64,000 nucleotides of DNA from Streptomyces sp. A1136 (lineage in GTDB: Bacteria; Actinomycetota; Actinomycetes; Streptomycetales; Streptomycetaceae), in the NCBI RefSeq assembly GCF_004795055.1, contig NZ_SSBJ01000003.1, forward strand, positions 62,001 to 126,000, read 5' to 3'. The notes beneath the pieces were generated by a model, which saw only the letters and a program-made list of their open reading frames with translations, had not been told where the DNA came from and did no database searches. This document shows positions 24,759 to 32,027 of the stretch, one piece after another. Every line of letters starts with the position of its first letter. Positions within the stretch are counted from its first letter, which is position 1. Made by a program: the position numbers and the translations under genes.

Positions 24759-26837
24759 TCAGCCCGGGGGCGGGGACACGTCGAACTCGCACCACACGCA
24801 TTTCCCGCCGCCCCTGGGTTCCACTCCCCAGGCGTCCGCCAGCTCGTCCACCAGCAGCAGGCCGCGTCCCGACATCGCCCACTCCCCCGCCTCACGGCGG
24901 TGCGGCAGGGCGCTGCTGGAGTCCTCCACCTCGATCCTGACCCGCCCTTGCGCGGTCTGGCGCAGGTTGACCCGGCCGCCGCCGTCGGTGTGGACCAGGG
25001 CGTTGGTCATCAGCTCGTCGGCGGCGAGCACGATCTCGTCCGAGCGGTCCCGGGCCCCCCACGCCTGCGCCGCCGCACGGATCAGGTGCCGCGCGTGCGC
25101 CGGGGACCCCGGGTCGCCGGGGTCGAGCCGGTAGTGCAACGGGCCGCCGCCGCGCGGGACGGGCGTGCCTCGGCGGCGCAGCAGGAGCAGCGCCATGTCG
25201 TCGCCGCCGCCCGCGTCGCCGACGAGGTCGCACAGCACGTCGGCGAGTTCCTCGACATCGGTGGGGCCGTCGCGGACCGCGTCCATCAGCTCGCGCATGC
25301 CCGTCTCGGAATCGCCCCCGGGACGCTCGATCAGGCCGTCCGTGCACAGCACCAGGGTGTCGCCGGGGTGCAGGTCCAAGGCGGTGACGGGGTAGCCGTT
25401 GCCGGACCCGGGTGGCGCGTCGGCGCCGCCGGGCGGGCGCAGCCCGAGCGGGAGGCCGCCCGCCGCCTGGACGCGGTGGGCGCTGCCGTCGCCGCGCCGC
25501 ATGACCGGGTCGAGGTGACCGGCGCGGACCATGCGCAACGTCCCGGTGTTCAGGTCCACCTCGGCGTAGGTGCAGGTGGCGAAACGTTCCGTCTCCAGTT
25601 CCCGCAGGAACGCCGAGGCCCGCGCCATCGCGGTGCCCGGGGTGTGTCCCTCGGCGACGTAGGCCCGCAGGGCGATGCGCAGTTGACCCATGACGGCCGC
25701 CGCGCCGGTGTCGTGCCCCTCCACGTCGCCGATCATCACCCCGACCCGGCCCTCCCCGAGCGGGATGACGTCGTACCAGTCGCCGCCGATGTCCCGGCCG
25801 ACCCTGGCGGACCGGTAGCGGACGGCGATCCGGACGCCGGCGACCTCCGGTATGCGGCGCGGCAGCATGGCCCGCTGGAGGCCTTCGGCGAGGTCGTGTT
25901 CCTGCTCGAAGAGCATGGCCCGTTGCAGGCTCTGCGCGATGCCGCTGCCCAGCGCCATCAGTACGTTGCGTTCCTCGGCGGTGAAGTCCCCGGCGCGGGT
26001 GTAGAGCAGTCCGAGCGCGCCGATGGCACGGCCCTGGGCGATGAGGGGCAGGTAGACGCCGCTGGACACGTCGAGCGGCTCGATGTAGGGCCACAGCAGC
26101 GGGTAGCGCTCCCGGAAGTCGCCCCGCGAGGCGATGAAGACCGGGCTCAGGCTCCGTACGGCCTCGCTCATCGGGAACCTCGCGTCGATGCGGGTGTACT
26201 CGATCTCGGGGACGTACGAGCCCAACCGGCCCTCCGCGACCAGGTGGATGCGGCCGCCGTCGACGACGCCGAGCATCACGCTGACCGCCCCGAGGTGCCC
26301 GAGCGCCTCCGGGTCCTTGAGGACGTCCGTGACGTCGTTGACGGTGCGGGCGTGCGCGAGGATCGCGGTGGTCCGTTCGACCACCCCGGTCATCCGGCGC
26401 CGGCCTTCGTCGTGCGCTCCGTCCGCCCCCGGCTCGCCGGGGTCGTGGGCGGCGTCGCGCAGGATGCCGATGATCCGGTACGGGCGGCCCTGCGGGTCGC
26501 GCAGGATGTGTCCTTGGATGTGGGTCCAGCCCGCGCTGCCGTCGCGTCGTCGGCTGCGGAAGTACGCGCCGTAGTGGCTGCGGCCTTCCTTGAGGGCCTG
26601 TGCGACGCGTGCGTCGATACGGGCTTCCTCGCCGGACACCAGACGGGCGCGCAGTCCGTCGGGGGTGCCGCTGAACTCGTCGGGGCGCAGGTCGAGCACC
26701 TCGAGGGCGGTGGGGTCGAGGTGCATCTGTCCGCTGTCGAGGTCCCAGTCGAACGTGCCCATGCGGTTCAGCGCGAGGCTGGTGTCCGGCCGCGCGGGCC
26801 AGCCGACTTCGGGGGCCGTCTCTCCCCGCTGGTCCAT
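24759..26837 (-). CDS. SpoIIE-type PP2C phosphatase with PAS, GAF and HATPase domains
   Basis: A 692-aa regulatory protein. Domain order is PAS (about 20-130), GAF (about 150-320), PP2C/SpoIIE catalytic domain (about 340-555, 'DIGGDWYDVIPLG', 'GDVEGHDTGAAAVMG', 'LCTDGLIERPGG') and a C-terminal RsbW-like HATPase (about 565-690, 'ADELMTNALVHTDGG' and 'GRGLLLVDELADAWG'). Having a phosphatase and an anti-sigma-type kinase domain in one chain means it could both phosphorylate and dephosphorylate an anti-anti-sigma factor. Such proteins are abundant in Streptomyces, where partners are usually unlinked. It starts at ATG 26837. Confidence 0.87.
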   Translation of the reverse strand: MDQRGETAPEVGWPARPDTSLALNRMGTFDWDLDSGQMHLDPTALEVLDLRPDEFSGTPDGLRARLVSGEEARIDARVAQALKEGRSHYGAYFRSRRRDGSAGWTHIQGHILRDPQGRPYRIIGILRDAAHDPGEPGADGAHDEGRRRMTGVVERTTAILAHARTVNDVTDVLKDPEALGHLGAVSVMLGVVDGGRIHLVAEGRLGSYVPEIEYTRIDARFPMSEAVRSLSPVFIASRGDFRERYPLLWPYIEPLDVSSGVYLPLIAQGRAIGALGLLYTRAGDFTAEERNVLMALGSGIAQSLQRAMLFEQEHDLAEGLQRAMLPRRIPEVAGVRIAVRYRSARVGRDIGGDWYDVIPLGEGRVGVMIGDVEGHDTGAAAVMGQLRIALRAYVAEGHTPGTAMARASAFLRELETERFATCTYAEVDLNTGTLRMVRAGHLDPVMRRGDGSAHRVQAAGGLPLGLRPPGGADAPPGSGNGYPVTALDLHPGDTLVLCTDGLIERPGGDSETGMRELMDAVRDGPTDVEELADVLCDLVGDAGGGDDMALLLLRRRGTPVPRGGGPLHYRLDPGDPGSPAHARHLIRAAAQAWGARDRSDEIVLAADELMTNALVHTDGGGRVNLRQTAQGRVRIEVEDSSSALPHRREAGEWAMSGRGLLLVDELADAWGVEPRGGGKCVWCEFDVSPPPG

Positions 26838-26856
26838 ACAGCCAGCGTCTCACGGG

Positions 26857-28320
26857 TTACCGGACGTCGCCGGTGGACGGGTCGTGGGCGGCGGACGGGA
26901 GTGCGGCGGGACCGGTCCGGTGGTACGCGGCGGACGAGACGGACGGGCCCGGGTTCGCGGGCTCCGCCGGTGCCTGGTGACCGGGGGAGGCCGTGCTCGG
27001 CGTAACCGTATCGGGGGACGCGGTGGTCGGCGTGGCCGTGTCGGGGGCCTCGGTGCTCGGCGTGGGGGGCGAGGTCTGGGGCCCGACGAGGGCCGGGTGG
27101 GAGGTGTGCGATCCCGGGTGATCCGGTTCGGGCGGGGACGCGGGAGAGGTGTCGGGGGATTCCGGCGGGGAGGAGGGCGGTGATTGCGGAGGCGAGGGCG
27201 GCGATTCGGGAGGCGAGAGCGGCGATTCGGGGGGAAGGGCCGGGGACTCGGGCGGCGACGCCGGCGGGGATTGCGGCGGGGAGACGGTGGGCGGCCGCGA
27301 CGAGGGCGGCGGCTTCTCGACCACCGGCGGCGGCACGGTCTTGTCGTGCTTGCCCTGGTGGTCGTTCCGGTCGCGCTCGACCCAGCGCCCGTCGTGGTGG
27401 TCGTAGATCACGAACGTGTGCACGACGGTCACCGACGGCGCGATGACCACCACCTGGGAGGGCCGGTACGAGGGCCAGGCCTGCCCGGTCCGCTTCGGCT
27501 CGCCGCCGCGCAGCGCCACGGGGGGCCCCAGCGGGTTCCCGCAGGCGCAGCGCACCCGCGGTACGCCCCTGTCGTCGACCAGGACCGCCGTCCCGGCCTG
27601 GAGCACGGCCTGGTAGGCGGTGGGCTTTCCGTCACGGTAGCCGTGGTTGGTGACCCGGGTGTCGGCGCGCAGTTGGAGCGGGGTCAGCGAGCGCAGGTAG
27701 TCGGGGACGGCGGCGGGCTTGACGGCGAGCGCCGAGGCGAAGGCCGCGTTCTTCGCCGGCTCGGCGGTCAACAACCTGATCTGCTTCTCCACGTCACAAC
27801 TGGCCACGTCCTTGGTGCCGCCGTAGAGCCCGGGCGCCGCCCCGCTGACGCTGCGGGTGACCGTCGTCCCGTTCGCCGCCGTGCCGCTCGGCGCGGTGCT
27901 CGGCGCCTGGGGGGACGGGGTCTGCGGGGACGGGGTGCCCTGGTCGGTGGCGGTGGACTCGGTGAAGGGGGCGGGTCCGGTCGCGGAGACGGGCTGGAGG
28001 AAGACCTCACCACCGGCCTTGCCCGACGGACTGCCGCGGGTGAGGACCACCACGAGGGCGGCGACGGCCGCCACCGCGACGACGGCCGTGACCAGCCGGG
28101 GGACGGAGCGCCACCACGGCCCCTTGGGCGGCGGCGCGCCCGGCCCCGAAGGGGGGCCGGAGGGAGGCGCGGGCGGCGGGCCGCTGCCGCCTCCCCCACC
28201 CGAGAGCGGGCCGGAGGGAGGGCCGGAGGGGGGTTGGTCGGACGGCGGTCGTGGGGTGCCCCACGGCTGCCGGGACCGGGGTGGCCGCGGCGGTTCCTCA
28301 CCCGAGGGTTGCGTGGTCAC
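26857..28320 (-). CDS. Membrane-anchored protein with proline-rich N- and C-terminal tails (DUF6777-like)
   Basis: A 487-aa protein of unknown function. Residues 1-75 are a cytoplasmic Pro/Gly/Ser-rich tail, 76-94 a single membrane helix ('LVTAVVAVAAVAALVVVL'), and about 100-360 an external domain beginning 'VFLQPVSATGPAPFTEST'. That block recalls the Streptomyces family I know as DUF6777, named from memory. From about 365 on comes a long PPESP/PPQSP-type tail and a Thr/Pro/Ser-rich end. Two cysteines in 'RVRCACGNP' may pair. The GTG at 28320 is chosen as the start, with an ATG 35 codons earlier as alternative. It is divergent from a streptophobe-like gene. Confidence 0.68.
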   Translation of the reverse strand: MTTQPSGEEPPRPPRSRQPWGTPRPPSDQPPSGPPSGPLSGGGGGSGPPPAPPSGPPSGPGAPPPKGPWWRSVPRLVTAVVAVAAVAALVVVLTRGSPSGKAGGEVFLQPVSATGPAPFTESTATDQGTPSPQTPSPQAPSTAPSGTAANGTTVTRSVSGAAPGLYGGTKDVASCDVEKQIRLLTAEPAKNAAFASALAVKPAAVPDYLRSLTPLQLRADTRVTNHGYRDGKPTAYQAVLQAGTAVLVDDRGVPRVRCACGNPLGPPVALRGGEPKRTGQAWPSYRPSQVVVIAPSVTVVHTFVIYDHHDGRWVERDRNDHQGKHDKTVPPPVVEKPPPSSRPPTVSPPQSPPASPPESPALPPESPLSPPESPPSPPQSPPSSPPESPDTSPASPPEPDHPGSHTSHPALVGPQTSPPTPSTEAPDTATPTTASPDTVTPSTASPGHQAPAEPANPGPSVSSAAYHRTGPAALPSAAHDPSTGDVR

Positions 28321-28477
28321 GGGCTCTTCTTCCCCTGCGGAGGCGGTCCGGGACGGTGGACGTTCCGCAGCTTCCGTACGGACATGTCCATCAATATCCG
28401 CGCTTGTCGCACTCCTGCGGACCATTGTGTGCGCCCTTCGGGTGGTGGCCGCAAGCCGGCGGTGCCACCTTTGCGGA

Positions 28478-29764
28478 GTGAGCAGTCCTTCGACCACGAC
28501 GCCGACCCCCCGGGTCGCCAAGGCCTGGCGTGACGGCTTCGTCGCCGTGGCGGCGGCTTTCGCGGTCATGTTCGCGCTCGCCGCGGCCGGGTCGGCCTGC
28601 GCGGGCGCCGGTGATCTGCCGGGCGGCGCCTACCCGCGCGTGGTCGCCGCGGTCGTCGTGCTGGCCGCGGGCGGCTCGGTCGACGCCTCGGGCGGGGCCG
28701 GGTCGTTGGCGGGGGCCGCGCTGGACCTTTCCGTGCTGCCGCTGTCGGTGAGCCTGGCCGGTGCGCTGACGGCGGGCTGCGCCTTCCTGCGGCCCCTGAA
28801 AGGACGAGCGGTGGCCACCGCCCGGGAACTCCTGGGGCGGGCCGTCCCCTTGGTCGTGTTCTGGCTGCTCGCCCTGCTGGGTACCGGCGTCGTGGCCCGG
28901 CAGACCTTCGCCCTCTCCCCCGGCGACTCCCTGGTCACCGACATCGGCGAACTGGTCGGCTCCGCCCCGACGGTGGGATTCCGGGCCGACCTGCCGGTGA
29001 CCCTGCTCGGCGGACTGCTCTGGATCGTCGGCCTGTTGGTCGTGGCCCTGCTGGTGTCGCGGCGCGCCCCCCTGCCCGCCGCGCTGGTCCGCTTCCACAC
29101 GGCGGTGCGTCCGGCCGCCTTCGCCACCCTGGCGCTGCTCCTCGCGTACGTGGCGCTCGCAGGCGTCGTCGGCCTCGTGGTGGCGGTCACCCAGGGACAC
29201 GCGGAACGCACCTTGGCGGTCCTGTTGCTCGGCCTGCCGAACCTGGCGTGGATCGCGCTGACGGTGGGGTTGGGCGGGGCCTGGGAGGGCCGGGTCGAAG
29301 GGCCGTTCGGGCTGCCGCTGCCGCACGCGCTGGACGAGGTACTGCGCGGCCCAGGGCGTTCGACGGTCGACGTGTCCGCCCTCGCGGAACGGGACTCCCG
29401 CTGGTGGTTGCTGGTCGTGGTCGCCGCCGTCCTGTTGTTGGGCACGGGCGTGCTGGCGGCCGTACGCTCCCCGTCCGAGGTCCGGCCCTGGCGGCACGCG
29501 CTGCACCTGGGCCTGGCGCTGACCCTGGCGGTCCTGACGGTCTGTCTACTGGCGGGCGTCCGGGCGGGTTTCGGGCTGTCGCTGCTGGGGATCGGCGACG
29601 TGGGCGGCCTCGGCGGCAGGGTCGAACTCACGCCGGTCCTGTGGCGCACCCTCGGCCCGGCCCTGCTGTGGGGCGCGGTGGCCGGGTACCTCGGCGCCCT
29701 CTTGGCCCGTCCGCTGCGCCACCGGGGGCCGGCGGACGGGGCGGAGGGCCCCGCGAAGTCCTGA
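28478..29764 (+). CDS. Streptophobe-family polytopic membrane protein
   Basis: A 428-aa integral membrane protein with about 9-10 hydrophobic helices, matching the Streptomyces streptophobe family (function unknown). It starts 'VSSPSTTTPTPRVAKAWRDG', then the first helix. Visible family blocks are 'PGDSLVTDIGELVGSAPTVG' and 'LPNLAWIALTVGLGGAWEG'. No catalytic motif is recognisable. It is divergent from the proline-rich membrane protein with 157 bp between the start codons, so the two may be co-regulated. GTG 28478 follows a GCGGAG stretch. Confidence 0.75.
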   Translation: MSSPSTTTPTPRVAKAWRDGFVAVAAAFAVMFALAAAGSACAGAGDLPGGAYPRVVAAVVVLAAGGSVDASGGAGSLAGAALDLSVLPLSVSLAGALTAGCAFLRPLKGRAVATARELLGRAVPLVVFWLLALLGTGVVARQTFALSPGDSLVTDIGELVGSAPTVGFRADLPVTLLGGLLWIVGLLVVALLVSRRAPLPAALVRFHTAVRPAAFATLALLLAYVALAGVVGLVVAVTQGHAERTLAVLLLGLPNLAWIALTVGLGGAWEGRVEGPFGLPLPHALDEVLRGPGRSTVDVSALAERDSRWWLLVVVAAVLLLGTGVLAAVRSPSEVRPWRHALHLGLALTLAVLTVCLLAGVRAGFGLSLLGIGDVGGLGGRVELTPVLWRTLGPALLWGAVAGYLGALLARPLRHRGPADGAEGPAKS

Positions 29765-29825
29765 CCCGGGAGGACGGCCGCCCGGCGGCGACCAACCGAT
29801 GGTCCGTACGGGTGAACCGGCTCGG

Positions 29826-29847
29826 ATCGATTCGGCGGCGAATCGAT
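29826..29847. promoter_or_regulatory. 22-bp palindrome upstream of a small secreted-protein gene
   Basis: ATCGATTCG (29826-29834) and CGAATCGAT (29839-29847) are exact reverse complements around GCGG. The palindrome ends 22 bp before the GTG of the next gene. Its AT content is higher than that of its surroundings. It is a good operator candidate for an unknown dimeric regulator; the alternative is a terminator for the upstream streptophobe gene. Confidence 0.5.
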
Positions 29848-29869
29848 TCCGCGTGCCAACCTCACCTCC

Positions 29870-30238
29870 GTGAACACGTTTAAAGGCCTGTTCCGGCCGC
29901 TCCATGCCGGCGGTCTGCTTGCCGTATCCGCAGTCGCCCTGACCCTGTCCACCGCCCTCCCCACGGGAGCGACACCCACCGGCGCCCGCTACCTCGCCGG
30001 CCCCGTCGGGGCGCGCGACACGACCCCCCGGGAGGTCTCGGCCAGCGCGGTCTACTGCCCCGACGGCATGCTCGTCCAGTCCGGCGGCTACTCGCTGGAG
30101 AACGCCAACACCGGCCCCGTGCTGGCCAGTCACCCCGTCGTCGGGCCGGACGGCCGCAAGGGCTGGTACGCCTCCGCCTCGCACGCCGACGTCCGGGCGT
30201 ACGTGCTCTGCCGCACCGCCCTCGCCTCCGACTCCTGA
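29870..30238 (+). CDS. Small secreted protein, function unknown
   Basis: A 122-aa exported protein. A signal peptide of about 35 residues ('LLAVSAVALTLSTALPTGA') precedes a mature part of about 85 residues with two cysteines ('SAVYCPDGM' and 'RAYVLCRTA') that could form a disulfide. I do not recognise the family. The GTG start at 29870 is preceded by a 22-bp palindrome. It is convergent with the kinase operon. Confidence 0.65.
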   Translation: MNTFKGLFRPLHAGGLLAVSAVALTLSTALPTGATPTGARYLAGPVGARDTTPREVSASAVYCPDGMLVQSGGYSLENANTGPVLASHPVVGPDGRKGWYASASHADVRAYVLCRTALASDS

Positions 30239-30292
30239 GCGCGCGGCCTGCCCGACGCGCCTCCTCGACGCGCGTCGCTTCGACGGCCCTCC

Positions 30293-31312
30293 TCACGCAC
30301 CCCCGGGGCGCGACCGGAACACCGGCATCGCCCAACGGGGCGGTGGCGGTGCGGGACCCCGGTCCGCGGCCGATCCGAGAGCGCCCGCGAGCCGCCCCGA
30401 CGACCCTTCGGAACGCGCCCTGTCCCCCGCCGCCCCGGCCGTCTCCCCGGCCCGTCGCAGCGCCCCCGTGAACTCCAGGCAGTCGCGCCACCGTTGCTCC
30501 GGCGACTTGGCCAACGCCTTGCCCACCACCTCGTCGACGGCCACCGGAAGGTCGGGGCGGAGCGAGGTCACCGGAGGCGGCTGATCGAACTGGTGGGCCC
30601 AGAGCAGGGCCATGTCGTCGTCACGCCGGAACGGCGGGGCACCGGTCAGCATCTCCTGTACGACGCACCCCAGGGCGTACACGTCGCAGCGCCCGTCGAC
30701 CGGCTTGCCGGAAATCTGCTCCGGCGCGACGTAGTCCAGGGTCCCCACGAACTGTCCGACGCTGGTGAACCCGGTCAGCGACAACGACTTCTTCGTCAAC
30801 CCGAAATCCGTCAGGTACACGTGCTCGGGGTGCTCGCTGTCGGTGCCCTCCGCCACCAGGATGTTGCCCGGCTTGACGTCCCGGTGGACCAGGTCGTGGG
30901 CGTGGGCCGCGTCCAGCGCGGAGGCCACCTGCGCCGCGATGCGCACCGCCGTACGGACGGGCAGGGGACCCGTCCGGTCCAGCAGGGCCCGTAGGTCCTG
31001 CCCGGCGACGTAGCGCATCGCGATGTACAGCAGGCCGTCCGTCTCGCCCGCCTCGAAGACAGGCACGATGTGTGGGTGGTCGATCGCGGCGGCCACCTTC
31101 GACTCGTGGGTGAACCGCTGTCGGAAGGTGTCGTTGCGGGCCAGTTCGGGCGCGAGCAGCTTCAACGCCACCGTCCGGTCCAGCCGCAGGTCCAGGGCCC
31201 GGTAGACGACCGCCATCCCGCCGCGCCCGATCTCGCTCTCCACCTGGTACCCGGCGATCCGCCTGCCGCGCAGGTCGGAGGCCCGACCGCCGAGCGGTTC
31301 GACGGACATCAC
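30293..31312 (-). CDS. Ser/Thr protein kinase (cytosolic)
   Basis: A 339-aa Hanks-type kinase. The glycine loop is 'IGRGGMAVVYRA' near residue 29, the ATP lysine is in 'VALKLL' near 50, the catalytic loop is 'VHRDVKPGNIL' near 140, followed by 'TDFGLT' and 'GTLDYVAPEQI'. The catalytic domain ends near 270 and is followed by an Ala/Gly/Pro-rich tail with no membrane helix. Its GTG overlaps the stop of the upstream gene as GTGA. It is the last gene of an operon with an FHA-domain ABC exporter, so phosphorylation and FHA recognition of a shared partner are likely; the best-known parallel is PknF/Rv1747. Confidence 0.9.
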   Translation of the reverse strand: MMSVEPLGGRASDLRGRRIAGYQVESEIGRGGMAVVYRALDLRLDRTVALKLLAPELARNDTFRQRFTHESKVAAAIDHPHIVPVFEAGETDGLLYIAMRYVAGQDLRALLDRTGPLPVRTAVRIAAQVASALDAAHAHDLVHRDVKPGNILVAEGTDSEHPEHVYLTDFGLTKKSLSLTGFTSVGQFVGTLDYVAPEQISGKPVDGRCDVYALGCVVQEMLTGAPPFRRDDDMALLWAHQFDQPPPVTSLRPDLPVAVDEVVGKALAKSPEQRWRDCLEFTGALRRAGETAGAAGDRARSEGSSGRLAGALGSAADRGPAPPPPRWAMPVFRSRPGGA

Positions 31313-32022
31313 CGGTCGCCGTTCTCGGGGATCTCCACGACCAGGGTCGACTCGTGGCCGACGTCGTCGGGTTCGGCCCCGCCCGGCCCGGTCTCGTGCG
31401 GCCGGGCCTCATCCGATCCGGCCCCGTCCGGCGCGGACCCGTCCGACGCGGGCGCTCCCACCTCGGCCGGCGCACCGGACTCCGACTCGTCGGGCGGACG
31501 CGGTCCGGCCTCGGAGCCCGGCCCGGCGACGACGGCGTAGGTCGCCGCCCGGCCGCCCTCGGCGTACAGCCACCGCCCGGCCGCCTCGTCGTAGAGCCAC
31601 ACCGACTCCCCGTCGATCACCACGCCCGCCCGCAGTCCCCGCGTGCCCCTGCGGAAGCCCTCGGTGTCCACGCGCCCGGCGGCGAGCTGGTCCGCGGCCC
31701 TCCGGTAGCGCTCCAACACGTCCGCGCTGCGTGCCAGCAGCGGTGCGGGGTCCTCACTGCGCGCGAGGGGGCGCCCGCCCGTCGGCGGCGGCCGCGGCAC
31801 GGCCACCAACAGGCGGCCGTCCACCCACGCGGACCATCCGTTGGAACAGAGGACCTCGCCCCACTCCCCCTGTCGGGACAGCAGTTGCACGGGCAGGAAC
31901 GGGTCCAGGGCGACGGTCGGCCGTGACACGTCCGGTGCTTCCCAGGCGGGCAGCCCGTCCTGCGGTACGACGTGCGTGGGCCGGAAGTCCGCGGCGTCGG
32001 CAGGGCTCGTCATCGAGGTCAT
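31309..32022 (-). CDS. Unknown protein between the FHA-ABC exporter and the kinase
   Basis: A 237-aa protein of unknown family. It starts at ATG 32022, five bases after the exporter stop, with GGAAG upstream; a second ATG lies three codons on. The N-terminal half has beta-rich blocks ('LLSRQGEWGEVLCSNGWSAW', 'VDGRLLVAVP') reminiscent of SH3-like or small barrel folds. The middle is helical ('LARSADVLERYRRAADQLAA') and the last 70 residues are acidic and low in complexity. The tight placement between a kinase and an FHA exporter suggests an adaptor or kinase substrate. That is inference. Confidence 0.75.
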   Translation of the reverse strand: MTSMTSPADAADFRPTHVVPQDGLPAWEAPDVSRPTVALDPFLPVQLLSRQGEWGEVLCSNGWSAWVDGRLLVAVPRPPPTGGRPLARSEDPAPLLARSADVLERYRRAADQLAAGRVDTEGFRRGTRGLRAGVVIDGESVWLYDEAAGRWLYAEGGRAATYAVVAGPGSEAGPRPPDESESGAPAEVGAPASDGSAPDGAGSDEARPHETGPGGAEPDDVGHESTLVVEIPENGDR

Positions 32023-32027
32023 CGGGG

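Noticed and set aside
22221..27005. A 1594-codon open frame on the plus strand
   Set aside because: It is antisense to the NAGPA-like and PP2C genes, has no domain and is made of Gly/Arg/Ala/Val runs, so it is a shadow frame.
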